Source: Trichobilharzia regenti (Eukaryota > Platyhelminthes > Trematoda > Strigeidida > Schistosomatidae). Taken from it: DNA of 64,000 bases. Below, piece after piece: positions 10,690-21,250 of the stretch. Position numbers and translations under genes: made by a program. The stretch spans positions 7,299,517 through 7,363,516 of the forward strand of contig OX235263.1 of the NCBI GenBank assembly GCA_944472135.2. Reading direction: 5' to 3'. The notes beneath the pieces are model-generated. The model had not been told where the DNA came from. It worked only from the letters and a program-made list of their open reading frames with translations, and searched no databases. Each line of letters opens with the position of its first letter. The first letter of the stretch is position 1.

Positions 10690-10990
10690 GTTAGGAAGAA
10701 CAAGAAAACCCTAGTGGGTGGTGAACCAGTCAACAACCTATTGCGTAACAAATATGCACGAGAAAATGAAGACGGATTGGACATACATGCTGAGGAGAAC
10801 ACCTGGTGAAATCGCATACTCACAAAGTCCTTCCGTACAGCCCAAATAAGTAGCAATGAGTTTCGTGAGGGTCCAAAGCTGACATGGACGAGACCATCTG
10901 AGGAGGAAATGAAAGCCTATGGTAAATCGTAAGGTAAACTAAAAGAGACTGTAAGTAACAGGATGAAGTAATCAATTGATGAATGGTGAC
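10690..10990 (+). mobile_element. RTE-1 3' end fragment, diverged
   Basis: The block that encodes the RxKWRWIGHTLR region in better copies is recognisable at 10750-10800. It is followed by the CKG/VTWRRS region at 10870-10900. The frame is broken. Confidence 0.5.
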
Positions 10991-11165
10991 TAGCGGTGGA
11001 ATCCATGTCAATGAGCATTTCGTCCTATTTGGGACTCGTTGCTGGATATAGCCTCATTCTCCAGTGAGTGATGGTGTTCTCATTGAGCCTCGAACATAGT
11101 GGTCATAGTTTCAAACACCAGAGAGTTATACTTTAGACCACCTGATCCACGACAGCTACCTCTTC
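10985..11165 (-). mobile_element. Smα-type hammerhead repeat, ribozyme defective
   Basis: The reverse complement shows ATCCAG, then CAACGA, GTCCCAAATAGGAC, GAAATG and GGATTCCACC. This is the schistosome Smα satellite-type hammerhead layout (Ferbeyre and colleagues described it). Stem II is perfect, but the core reads CAACGA instead of CTGATGA, one base short and altered. A B-box-like word lies near 11085-11097 on the minus strand. Confidence 0.65.
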
Positions 11166-11190
11166 CTTGTGCAATGGGTCTTATTAATTA

Positions 11191-11441
11191 TTTAATTCAT
11201 TTTAGATTTTCCCCTTCGACTGATTGGACCGAAGTGCTCGGTGCATCCAGATGACGAGTCTCAAATAGGATGAAATGTACTTTTTCCTGGATTCCACTGC
11301 TAGTCACCAGCCACCAACTAACTTTAAGCTACATGATCAGACATCGTGAAAGCATCTACACAAGAAGCCGATATGTCAACCTGAGACCGAACACTTCGGT
11401 CCAATCAATCAATCGACGGGAAAATCTAAAATTGAATTGAA
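11191..11441 (+). mobile_element. Smα-type hammerhead repeat inside 50 bp inverted arms
   Basis: Hammerhead parts on the plus strand are ATCCAG (stem I, 11245-11250), ATGACGA (11251-11257), GTCT...GGAT, GAAA (11272-11275) and CTGGATTCCAC (11287-11297). Stem I pairs over 6 bp. The core has A at C3, and stem III is lost, so it should be inactive. Arms 11191-11242 and 11391-11441 are inverted copies of each other ('GATTGGACCGAAGTG' on the left). Confidence 0.65.
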
Positions 11442-11925
11442 GGATGAAATAATGATGTTCCTCTGAAGCTCTAAGCTCCATTTGGAAGCCAATGAAGTAA
11501 TCATATCACTAGGTGTGTACTGAAGAGTACAGTTTATTCAAACCCAGTATAAAGATGTGTAGGGTTATTTTGTATAAGGGAAGACTTATGTATGCGGAAG
11601 TTGATCAATGATTACTGATAATCGATATTGGCTTACAAGTTCTTAGCGCTAATTCACAACCTATTGATCAGGACTACATACAATCTGGTAGGTACACAGG
11701 GTGAACTAAGTGTTTCCATATGATTCCGACATTTGGTCTCAGAGTCACTGAAACCATTTCGAACAAACAAACTGTTACACTTTTTGTTCAACATATGCTC
11801 CTATTACTTGATACTGAAGGTCCAATAAATGGTCATAAAGATTCAGCAGTAAAAAACTATGACAGTCAGAAAACCGTTCAAGAACTTATTGTTCAACAAA
11901 TATGAAGAAATGATCGTGCTATGTT
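11442..11925. other. No gene recognised
   Basis: One frame (11720-11905, 61 residues) has no known domain and overlaps no repeat I recognise. Nothing else is seen. Confidence 0.3.
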
Positions 11926-12148
11926 GTGAACTGGCAGAAGTTAGAATCCAAGGACCATTGGATCAGGTCCCAGTGACTCAATGGTCCACGAGCTCGCCTT
12001 GTAGCCAGAAGGTCCTGGGTTCGAACCCTGTCGGTGGGAGCGTACTAATGAAGAGTCGCAAAACAGAACGAAACAGCTGTCCAGTACTCCCAGGTTTTCC
12101 AGTGGTTCTCTATCTGTCGTCAGCTCATGATGAAATCCTCCATGCAAT
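11926..12148 (+). mobile_element. SINE-HHR copy
   Basis: The tRNA-like head has an A-box-like GACTCAATGGTCC at about 11975 and a perfect B-box GGGTTCGAACCC at 12018-12029. The hammerhead block follows (12048-12095) with stem I GTACT/AGTAC and CAGCTGTCCAGTACT. The core is ATGAAGA (C3 changed to A), and stem II is degraded. The 3' body ends in 'CATGATGAAATCCTCC'. Both strands hold chance frames across it. Confidence 0.75.
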
Positions 12149-12400
12149 CAAATATGAAGAAGCAAATGAAGACGGATTGAATATACACTCTGAAGAGACA
12201 ATTAGGTGAGGTCACATGCCAGCCTATATTTGGAGCGGAAGCCGATTGGAAAGGAAATAGGTAGGTGTGGGTTAGAGGGTGACATGGTGGCTAGTGAGAA
12301 GCGGTACAACCAGCTGAAAGTGATGGTAGAGAAGTGAGTACAGTAAAGATGTGCCATTACGGCTGTATGTTCCACTCAGAAGCCAAGGGGAATGATAAGA
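12149..12400 (+). mobile_element. RTE-1 3' end fragment
   Basis: It starts in the block that gives KWRWIG in better copies and ends at 'GTATGTTCCACTCAGAAGCC', the RTE-1 3' terminus. It carries many substitutions and no open frame of value. Confidence 0.55.
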
Positions 12401-13352
12401 AGGTAAGACACCTTAACCATTGTAACGGAAAAACTGTTTGGAAAATCTCTCCTCAACGATCTAATCACAATATTGATACTTATTCAGATGCTTCAACTAA
12501 CCTTTTATCTCCTAGACTGTATATCATTATTCTAACATTTCCATATCATATGTTGACTTGATCCTCATTATTTGTCATTATCCACGTGTAATCTCTAATT
12601 TTAATGCTTTCATTTGTCATTGTGTGACACATTAATCATATGTTGTCATACAATGTGATTTTCATTAAATGAATCAAGGTAATTCTGACTTTACACTGTC
12701 TTCTAGAGGAGTTGGTGTGTGATTCTTGTGGACAGAGTTTTTGATCCCATCATGTTGAGAATGTTTCACTTGTTACAGATGAATTTTGGTTGACTAATTT
12801 TGTTCCACAGTACTTGTTTTGTACTTAGATATTTACCTTGTCTATAAAGCTGCCTAACGGGACTGTTGAGGTAATTTTGAGGTATTCATTGTTATAACTG
12901 TTGTTGAATAGAACCACACGCAGATTTCAACAATGAAAAAATTGTCTTCTTGCTATCTTTGAAGCGTTTCGTGATGGTGTGTGTGTCAAAGAAGTTTTAG
13001 GCGGCTACACACTGTAGGACACAAAAATCAGTTTTCTGCGTTCAAACTACAACGAGTCGGTTTTAGTCGTAACAACTCTTGTGAAGGATCTTGCTCCATG
13101 TCATGAAAGAGTTTTTAATTCTTGGCATCCTGAAGATCCCAAAATCAGACAATCTTCTTGATTTTTTTTGCTTGGCGCAAACGAATAATTTGTGACTGTT
13201 CACCTATAACTTTTTTAAAAAAAGCGACTTAAATCCAACGAACATCGATGGTTTAGAAAGACATCCTACTAGAATGGGTAACAAGTGCCTAAGCCGTATA
13301 AATCAAAGGATCTTCATAATCAAATTGAATAAATTTCCCTTCTCACATTCGA
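12401..13352. other. AT-rich spacer, no gene seen
   Basis: Nearly 1 kb without a recognisable coding frame, RNA gene or repeat family. Confidence 0.4.
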
Positions 13353-13735
13353 ATGAATAATAATAATAATCAAATTATACCTAAGCTGTCTTCGTTCAAT
13401 ACTTCGCTCAAGATCAGATGGCCGGCAAGAAAGGAGCAGCAACAGGGAGGCATCTCTGGTAATGAACGAACTAACCTAACCCAGCAGGAACCAGTTTTGC
13501 AACAAATATGTAGCAAGAAATGGAGGTGGATTGGCTGGCCATACTCTGAGAAAACAAAACATCATCAAGTGACACCCATCACTCGAGTGGAACCCGAATG
13601 AGAAGCGGAAAGTCAGCTGGTCGTCAGTGAGGGGGGCGGTGTGACACGGATGAGGAGGTCGTGTGAAGAGGAGATGAAAGCATGTGAGTAGACAATCATA
13701 TCAATACTAATAATAATAATACTTAACTTGACCAC
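13353..13735 (+). mobile_element. RTE-1 3' end fragment
   Basis: The frame 13353-13601 reads LSSFNTSLKIRWPA and KKWRWIGWP, out of register in places compared with SCLRSILKIRWP and KKWRWIGRTLR in the copy at 46213. AAT repeats lie at both ends (13358-13370 and 13706-13722). The latter follow a truncated 3' end. Confidence 0.7.
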
Positions 13736-14465
13736 AGTCACTCTGCATACTATAAATATCGCTTTATTTCAAAGAATATAATCCGTATCGTTTACAGATT
13801 ATTTTTTCTAAAATCTGTTTATATTTCAAACCATTTTTTCGTAATTAAATCAAACTTAGTTTATACAAGGGTGACCCGTGCTTCACATTTTGTCTGATTA
13901 CATGAATGCTGTGTAATTTAATGCAAATAACATCCTTATCTATTATCTATCTCTCTGTTATGTCTACACAATGATTTATTCTCTACAAGAATTGTAATTA
14001 TCATCCGTATCATTATTATTATTTATCTAACCTACTGACCTTTCTAAATGTTTACTTAAGAAACTGACTACTTATATTGTTGTTATTATCATTAGTAGTA
14101 GTAGTATGTATGTATTTGTGTATATAAGTGACAAATATCCGTTACACCCACCCACACATCATTCCAAATAATTTTTTAGTCTTGGGTATTATGTCTCTCG
14201 TCCTCTTTGTCTTTGCGTACGTGTGCGTGGGCGTGTGTGAATGTGCCTGCCAGTCAACCAGTCAGTCACTCAGCCATCTATCTATCTATCTATCTACTCT
14301 GATATTTACGACTGTTCGATTTCAACTTTTGGCGCCACACGTATAAACATATACAATATTCACATAGATACAACATTGGGTTGGTAAACGAGAGCAAATT
14401 TATTTATGGATTAGTGGTCTATATTACTAACAAATAGTATAAGTAGTATCAGTAGTAGTAGTAGG
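13736..14465. other. Spacer with microsatellites, no gene
   Basis: AGT repeats (about 14092-14106 and 14447-14474) and a CTAT run (14275-14297) are present. The frame 14128-14346 is a Cys/Val-rich chance frame through GT-rich sequence. Confidence 0.4.
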
Positions 14466-15185
14466 AGTAGTAGTGAACATAGAGAAGACGGGGGTGATGA
14501 AGATAACCAACCAACGTCAACCAGCACCACCATCCTCCTTCACTTATCTAAGAAGCAGAACGGATGAAGATGTCAAGGCCGGCCAGTCAGAATCGGAAAG
14601 GCAGGATACGCCTTCATCAACCAACATGAAACCAATTTGGAAATCTTCTGCACTGACTCAGCATTAGGAGCAAGATATGCATTTTCGACACTAATGTCAA
14701 GTTGGTCCTTCTATACTTGTCAGAAACTTGCAATGCATGTCATGGAAAGGATTTTCAACAAACTACAACAGACTAATTTTAACACCTACACATTTCGCTG
14801 GCTGGCTTCATACTGAAGATCAAATGGCCAGAAAGTACAAGCAACAAGAAACTCTGGGAACAAACCAACCAAGAGCTGACTGTTCAACAAATATGTAGGA
14901 GAAAGTGGAGATGGATTGATAGGGCATACTTTGAGAAGACCGTAGAATGGCATCGTTCCAGGCTGTCCTTCGAGTGGAATCCCAATGGGGAGCAACGGGT
15001 GGGTCGTGAGTGACATGGAGGAGATCGTATGGCGACTTGAAGGAGATGAGGGATTGTGGGCAACTATGGTCCAAGCTGAAGAAGACTGCAGAAGATAGGA
15101 TAAAGTGGAGATGTGTTGTTGAAGCCAGCGTTATCTTCAACTCAGAACTCCAGGGAATATTAATACTACTACTAATAATAATAAA
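14466..15185 (+). mobile_element. RTE-1 3' half, decayed
   Basis: It opens with NIEKTGVMKITNQ (RT thumb side) and continues through the LLYGSETW region near 14700-14730 and the KWRWI block at 14900-14920 to a 3' end with AAT repeats at about 15170-15183. Several frameshifts interrupt it. The long frames at 15010-15366 and on the minus strand are chance frames. Confidence 0.75.
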
Positions 15186-15204
15186 TCCTCTAATCAATAA
15201 TAAT

Positions 15205-15430
15205 AGTATCAAAGGATTTCACCATGAGCTGACATCATTTAGAGAACCACTGGAAAACCTGAGAGTACTGGACAGTTGTTTCTTCCTAGTTTGGAACTCT
15301 TCAGCAGTATGCACCCACCGCCACAGTCTGAACCCACGACCTTCTGGTTGCAATACGAGCTCTTAGGCCATTGTGCCACTGGGGCCCAATCCACTGGTCC
15401 TTGAATTCTAACTTCTGCCAATTCACGACA
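15205..15430 (-). mobile_element. SINE-HHR copy with intact catalytic core
   Basis: Reverse complement of 15265-15310 reads stem I ATACTG/CAGTAC (5 of 6 pairs), core CTGAAGA, stem II GTTC/GGAA, GAA, a short stem III ACA/TGT and C17. All conserved core bases are kept. Stem II has a G-A mismatch next to the core, which should weaken it. The tRNA-like head lies at about 15320-15400 on the minus strand. Confidence 0.75.
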
Positions 15431-15599
15431 TAGCGCGACCACTTTGCAATGTCTTCTTCGATGAGTTACTGCCTCATCTTCGACTTGCTGTACCCTACTG
15501 GTCACGGCTTCCCACTAGAACCCCAGGTTAACTGCCTGAATAGGGCCAGTCGCTAGTGAGCATCAGTATAACTTTCAAGTGTTGGTTTTGTAGGGATAT

Positions 15600-15790
15600 G
15601 GTTTGATTGCATGGAGGATTTAATCATGAGCTGATATCAGTTAGTGAACCACTGGAAAACCTGGGAGTACTGGACAGCCAGTTGTTTCAGCCTAGTTTGG
15701 GACTATTCAGCAGTACGCACCCACCACAGAGGGTTCGAACCGATGACCTTCTGGTTACAAGGTGAGCTCGTAGACCATTGAGCTACTGGT
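15600..15790 (-). mobile_element. SINE-HHR copy, left half of an inverted pair
   Basis: The hammerhead lies at about 15670-15740 (minus). Stem I GTACTG/CAGTAC is perfect and stem II GTCC has partner GGCT. The core is CTGAATA, so G8 is changed to T. Stem III has the longer ACA-loop-TGT form with a CTGGC insertion. The head with GGTTCGAACC reaches 15788, where the right half begins. Confidence 0.7.
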
Positions 15791-15906
15791 GCGTACTGGT
15801 GAAGAGTCCCAAACTAGGCCGAAACAACTGGCTGTCCAGTACTCCCAGGTTTTCCAGTGGTTCACTAACTGATGTCAGCTCATGATGAAATCCTCCATAC
15901 AATCAA
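15788..15906 (+). mobile_element. SINE-HHR copy, right half of an inverted pair
   Basis: It lacks its own tRNA-like head and starts directly at TGCGTACTG. The hammerhead core is GTGAAGA (C3 changed to G) with stem I perfect and GAAA kept. Together with 15600-15790 it forms a long snap-back structure with the tRNA-like part as loop. Confidence 0.7.
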
Positions 15907-16614
15907 ACAAAATCCCTACAAAACCAATACTTGAAAGTAATAGTATCGTTAAATGATAATTGTAATAATTTAAATTAATTACTCATTTTAGATAGCAAGA
16001 CAGACACACTAATGAAGTACATATACGGACACACACAGACACACAAAAGGTCGATAAATAAATGATTCTGATAGATGGATAGATAGATACACACCACACA
16101 TACACAGACAAGTATACTGTAATACGAGTGTTTATTCAATTGTATAAACACAAGGCATATGAATATAAATTATTATTATTATTATTATAGCCATTTAGTG
16201 CGAAAGCAATGAAGACTACGGCTACTACACGCATTCAGACAACAGAGAATTGTTATTTATTGAAAAGTTAATCCTATATACAGTGTCAGGCAATGAGATG
16301 GCAGATGAAGTCTAGAAAGGCGTTGTCTGGTTTCTTTCTATCCAATAACCATAGTTACAAAGAAGTGCTTTTAAAAAGAAATTGAGGGAGACAGAGAGAG
16401 AGAATAATAATCATGATAAACAGCATAATTTATGTAAATAGTAGATAATTTTATAGTGCGATGTCTGTTTAACGTTTTTCTGGGGGGTTTACATTGTGTC
16501 AGATTGATATGCATGTAAAAACTGAATAAGAGAACGAATTGAACCTTGTGAATTCATGACTAGTTGTTGACAACTGCTCTGTTGATGTTGGTGTGTAGGG
16601 TATTTGATTGGCTA
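15907..16614. other. AT-rich spacer with microsatellites, no gene
   Basis: CA-rich (16030-16050), GATA (16074-16088) and ATT (16168-16188) runs. No coding sequence was recognised. Confidence 0.4.
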
Positions 16615-16795
16615 TAGGTCTAACTGTGGGCCGGACATCAGTTAGAGAACAACTGAAGTGCCAGAGAGTGCTGGACAGTTAGCTGTTTCGTCCTATTGCT
16701 TGAGACTCATCGACAGTACGCGCCCAATTCTAGGGTTCGAACCCAGAACTTTCTGTTTACAAGGTAAGCTCGTAGATTATTCAGCTATTGGGACT
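16615..16795 (-). mobile_element. SINE-HHR copy with 4 bp stem III
   Basis: The minus strand gives GTACTG, TCGATGA, GTCT...GGAC, GAA, then ACAG-CTAA-CTGT and C. Stem III is a clear 4 bp hairpin with a 4-base loop, longer than in other copies. C3 and U4 are changed (TC instead of CT), so cleavage is unlikely. The B-box GGTTCGAACC lies at 16734-16743. Confidence 0.7.
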
Positions 16796-17835
16796 ATTTT
16801 GTGCCTCTCTTTTAAATCAGTCATTTCCAAATAGCTTTAAACGCGGAGTAGTCAAGACTCTGTACTATATGGTGAGGAGAGTATCCTCTATGGAGAAATT
16901 AGAGGAAGAATTTGAGTTTCTTGAAAAGATATTGAAAAGCAATGGGTACCCTCAAAAATTCATCAACAAGTATGGGAGATCTGAAGTCACAAATGTAATA
17001 TAAATCACAAAGGGTAGGTAAAAAGCCAATCTACATTCAGCTTGATTATAAAGGTGAAAACATTGCAGCAATGATCAACAGAAGGCTGAGTACATCACTA
17101 GCCATAGTTTAACCTGCATCTAAGCTCGTTCCCGTCTATCGAAAAACTTTCTCCTTGGTGCAATCAAAAATTGACATATATCCTTCTCAAATTAACTCCA
17201 ATTGTATACACAAATTTACGTGTATCTGTGGGAGCAGTTACATTGGAAGGACAGAAGGAAGAAGGGAATATCTACGATTTTCTGAACATGTACCAAAAAG
17301 CTTACGTCTAAAGGGAACAAATGCTTTAAGCAATGCCATCGCCAGACATCTTGATACGGGTTGGTCATGAGGTGGACGTCGAAAAGACGTTCAAAATTAT
17401 CAATAGGCAAAAGAGCTCAATTCTCCTCAAGTTTACTGAAGCCATTTCTATCAAGTGCCTGAAACCTGATTGATGCGTTCAGAAAGAAGTGGTTATCAGT
17501 CTTTCTTTGCCCTGCCTGGTAACTGGATATTTTCATCTCTCTTTCATCTAAATGCGTAATCCTGAAAATTTTCCATTATGTATGGTCATTACTGTTCGGA
17601 ATAGTGTTTAATATTATATATATATGTGTATATATTATTACTGTATGCATATATTTATCGATTGATTTTTGTTTAAAATGAACTGTCTGTGCATGTATGT
17701 TAAAATTGTTGTTGTAGATATATTTAATAATGTCTTTGCCATGTAAGCTGCTGAAGAGAAGGCAACGAAATAAACAATGACGGTACCACTTTATTCTGCT
17801 AAAACTGTAGTTTATGCTTTGTTCAAATTCATTAA
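16790..17835 (+). mobile_element. PLE-D Penelope-like element, 3' half
   Basis: About 16850-17000 encodes the linker (LEFLEKILKSNGYPQKFI). The GIY-YIG endonuclease follows at 17195-17480: CICGSSYIGRTEGRREYLRFSEHVPKS, then a frameshift near 17365 and HEVDVEKTFKIINRQKSSILLK. The 3' non-coding part (17500-17835) ends in a block found again at 23900-24150 and 62082-62175. No RT is present in this copy. Confidence 0.8.
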
Positions 17836-18034
17836 GGGGAATAAATGTATGATATTTCGGAATAACTATTCATCACTCAACTAAATGCGTAAGATTTTAC
17901 AATATTTATCAACCATTTCCATGTCTAATATACTTTAATTTATACTTAGATGTACCTGAGTAGTTGTGGTGTTTTTTTTACCATAATTCACTCTCAACGC
18001 TGATAATTAATAAAACTGCAGAGAGCTGTATTAT

Positions 18035-18240
18035 TTCAAGTCAGTTGGTGGATGGTGATTAGAAGTTGAATGCAGGTGAGACACACATTTCGTCCTATTT
18101 GGAACTCCTCCTCAGTCATATATGCCTACATACCCAGTAAGTAAGCGAGTGAGTGAGTGGGCAATGATACTCCTAAAAAGATTCAGACTCACTGTCTATG
18201 GTTTCAAACTCCACAGCGTTATCCACTATACCATTTTGTC
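18035..18240 (-). mobile_element. Smα-type hammerhead repeat, stem II insertion
   Basis: The reverse complement gives core CTGAGGA (18109-18115), then GGAGTTCCAAATAGGAC and GAAATG. The core is intact but three extra bases lie between A9 and stem II, and stem III is not paired. The Smα-type 3' flank ('ATTCAACTTCTAATCACCATCC') and head region (18180-18235) are shared with 10985-11165. Confidence 0.6.
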
Positions 18241-19440
18241 CATGACATATCGACAGAGGCAGTCACCCCTCTATATCAACTTCATCAACTTTGAAAAGGC
18301 CTACGACAGCATCGATCGAGAGGTCATTTGGCAACTACTTCGCTACTACCGAGGGGTGCCATCGACAATTATACATCTCATCCAACAGTTAGTTGTACGA
18401 TAATGCTGCATGCCAAGTAATCCACAACGGGAGACTTACGGAAGCCTTCGAAGTGAGGACGGGTGTAAGACAAGGCTGGCTGTCTACTATTGACAATGAT
18501 CTTCCTGATTGCAGTAGATTGGATAATGTAACAAACAGCGGGCAATGAGGAAACAGGCCTAAAATGGACTCACACAAAATACTTGGAGGATCTGGACCTC
18601 GCCGATGATATATGTGTGATTTCCCACAAACTGGAAGATATGCAAGTGAGAAGTAACAAGTTGACAGAGGAAGAAGCATCAAAGATAGGACTTAAATTGA
18701 ACATAGATAAAACAGATGTGATGAAGATTCCTGGCCAACACTAACAGCAACAACAGACAGCAATCGGCCAGAAAAAACGGGAGGAACCTGAAAGAAACAG
18801 CCTCCTTTACCTACCTATCTGAGAAGCGTCATTTCAACTACAGGTGGGCGGAGCTGATAAGGATATCAAAGCAAGGATCGGGAATGCAAGAGAAGCTTTC
18901 ACTACTCTTAAGTCTGTGTGCAGGAGGTCAACAGCACTCAGAATCAAAAATAACATCCGGATTTTCAACTCCAATCGGAAGTCAGTCCACGCTGCTATAC
19001 GGATCAGAGACTTGGCCAGCGCGTCATAAAGAACATCTCCAACAAACTTCAGACCTTCATTAACAGTTGTTTTCGCTCAATACTCAAGATCAGATGGCCG
19101 GCCAGAAAAGATCAGCAACAGGGATCGCTGGTAATGAGCGGACCAACCAGGAACCGATTGTGAAACAAATAGGCAGAAAGAAATGGAGATGGATTGGCTG
19201 GCCATACTCTGAGGAAACCATCAAGTGACATCACTAGACAAGCCATCACTCGAGTGGAACCCGGGAGGGAAGCAGCGAGTTGGTCGTCCAAGGGTGACTT
19301 GGAGGAGGTCATGTGAAGAGGAGATGAAAGCATATGGGTTGACTTGGAACGGGGTGAAAAAGTTGGCAGAAAACAGAAGGCAATGGAGACGCGCAGCTGA
19401 AGCTCTATGTTCCTCTAGGAATTGAAGGATATAATAATAA
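18241..19440 (+). mobile_element. RTE-1 copy from RT palm to 3' end
   Basis: 18244-18403 encodes YINFINFEKAYDSIDREVIWQLL, the RT motif A region with its Asp, and then IHLIQQL. The DLADDICVISHKLED region at 18590-18640 keeps the ADD of motif C, but frames change several times before and after it. VKSV and LLYGSETW are split by frameshift at 18980-19015, and WNPGGKQRVGRPRVTWRRS is at 19255-19310. The tail is AAT repeats at 19430-19445. Confidence 0.8.
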
Positions 19441-19445
19441 TAATA

Positions 19446-19989
19446 TCGACACAGGCTGAAAAACAAGGAAATCGAAAATAAATTGAAAACAAATTGTAAT
19501 TATTTCTTCATCCTAGACAGATAACACAAAAATACTATCTTTATTCTGAACGGTATTTATATAATGTTCTGAACGTTTAGCGGAGTTTATTGTATGATAT
19601 TTTCTCTTAGTCCAGGATCTTTAAATATAAAATTAATTGACAGTAGGTCGCGTGACACAATGCTATCTGACCTGAAGTAAAAACCAATCAATCTATTATG
19701 GCGATATCTCTTACTTTCCTGCTGCGAGAAATATACGGCATTTTGTTGGATGCCCGTTAGAAAAAGTCAACGAGCACACTTTGTGAACTACAGACACTAC
19801 TCGGGAACGGTCATTTCGCGTATTGGGAGAAGCTGCCATCGAGGAAAATGCTTTTTCGGATGATCAGTAGCAAATTGCGAATCAGCAGATTTTAAACATT
19901 TAAAATACTCGCCAGAGTAAAAGACACTATTTAAGGTTACATTTTACTAGATTTAAACAAACAGCATAACAGAAAATATATATGCAATA
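19446..19989. other. No gene seen
   Basis: About 540 bp of moderately AT-rich sequence without recognisable coding or repeat content. Confidence 0.35.
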
Positions 19990-20275
19990 TAGTGATGGAG
20001 GTGTTTTCGGTAGCCCAAGTGTTAAGCGAGCGGCCAAGATGACTCAATAGTAGAGGGATCTCAAGCCACAGAAAAGGTGTAGGTTCGATTCCCGGATAAC
20101 ATACCTGAGTCCTCGTTCAGTATGCTAGTCGGCTTTATCTCCCCAAAAGAGGAAAGTTTGGGTATGAAGCTAGAAATTTCACCCCATTTAGATCATTTCA
20201 GTTCTTCTGAAACTTCAATACTTGACGCCCTGTATTCCACTCGAAGTATACAGGAATGGAGAAAAGATAGAGTAT
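19990..20275 (+). mobile_element. SINE-B with a different tRNA-like head
   Basis: The head reads TAAGCGAGCGGCCAAG (A-box-like, about 20022) and GGTTCGATTCCCGG (B-box, 20082), looking more like a Leu or Ser tRNA than the usual SINE-B head. The body then has the SINE-B core ('AGGAAAGTTTGGGTATGAAG', 20150-20170) and a 3' part 'CTGTATTCCACTCGAAG' as in the copy at 4525. Confidence 0.65.
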
Positions 20276-20621
20276 AACTTCAAAAATAAAAAATTCTCAA
20301 CACTCCTCACAACTGGTTAGGAAAAGAGATAAGACGAATCTCTTCTACATTCAGAATTGCTCATCCTAAGTCGTTATTTTCACACTTGATTTAAATATTT
20401 TGCTGAATATGTTTGACTACTTGCTAATTTATAAGTAGCACGTTTTGTTTTGTAAAAGAATGCAAATATTTTAGTGTGAGTGGTAGGAGTGAAATTTATA
20501 TCTTCCTGCTAGCTTCAAAAAATCCACTTTTTTACGGCTGAGAATTCGTTACAATCTGAGTTGCTATATGCATTTAAATAATCCTTATCTCTTCTTCATA
20601 GTCTTTCGTTCTGACTGGAAC
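20276..20621. other. No gene seen
   Basis: About 345 bp without recognisable features. Confidence 0.3.
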
Positions 20622-21066
20622 ATTATTACTATTATTCCTTTGGGTTCTGAGTGAAACATAGGGTTGGCTTCAACAACACATCTCCACTTTATGCTATTCT
20701 CTGCTATCCTCTTCATCTGGCTTGCTTCAAGATTGACCAAAATCTCTCATCTCCTTCGACTCGCACAACCTCCTCCATGCCATCATTGTAGTTATGACCT
20801 ACTCGTCTCTTCGCGTTTGGACTCCACTCGAGAGATGGCCTGAATTGCGCACGATATCATTCGACGGCTTCCTCGACGTATACCCGATCCATTTCCATCT
20901 TATACCACGTGTTTGTTGAGCAATCGACTCTTGGTTGGTTTGTTCCCAGCTGGTGAGGGAGAATTTCTTCTTGCTAATTATTTCTGGTTGGTCGGCTGAC
21001 CATTTGATCTTCAGTATGGAGCGAAGACATTGGGCTTGTAATTTCAAATTATGAAGTTCTAACATC
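20622..21066 (-). mobile_element. RTE-1 3' end fragment
   Basis: Minus-strand frame 21065-20799 reads LKLQAQCLRSILKIKWSADQPEIISKKKF, then RGIRWKWIGYTSRK and GVQTRRDE, all in the order of RTE-1 C-terminal blocks. The 3' end with ATT repeats is at 20622-20640. Confidence 0.75.
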
Positions 21067-21074
21067 GATAGTGT

Positions 21075-21250
21075 TAGTTTTCTTTAAAAGAATGGGTTGC
21101 TAGCCTCAAATCCAATCCTTTGTTTCTTCGTTTACTATTAATGAGTAGGCTTCCAGGCAACGTTTAGTACCGGACTGGCCAGGAATCGAACCCGAATCAT
21201 GAGTGTAGACGGAGTGCATTCTACCACTGAAACACGAATGTATTTCGCAA
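21075..21250 (-). mobile_element. SINE-B fragment with a Gly-tRNA-like head
   Basis: On the minus strand TTTCAGTGGTAGAATGC and CGGGTTCGATTCCTGG (21176-21235) resemble the D and T arms of tRNA-Gly. The two would-be acceptor strands do not pair, so it is not a tRNA gene. Downstream on the minus strand (21090-21130) the SINE-B core GAGGCTAGCAACCC is present. Confidence 0.55.

Noticed and set aside
17740..17800. Hammerhead ribozyme in the PLE-D tail
   Set aside because: CTGAAGA and GAAA are present, but stem I and stem III partners and a proper cleavage triplet could not be found.
18109..18115. Active Smα hammerhead on the minus strand
   Set aside because: The core CTGAGGA is intact, but three extra bases precede stem II and stem III does not pair.
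21166..21245. tRNA-Gly gene on the minus strand
   Set aside because: The D-arm and T-arm resemble tRNA-Gly, but the acceptor strands do not pair, no proper anticodon stem can be drawn, and a SINE-B core follows.
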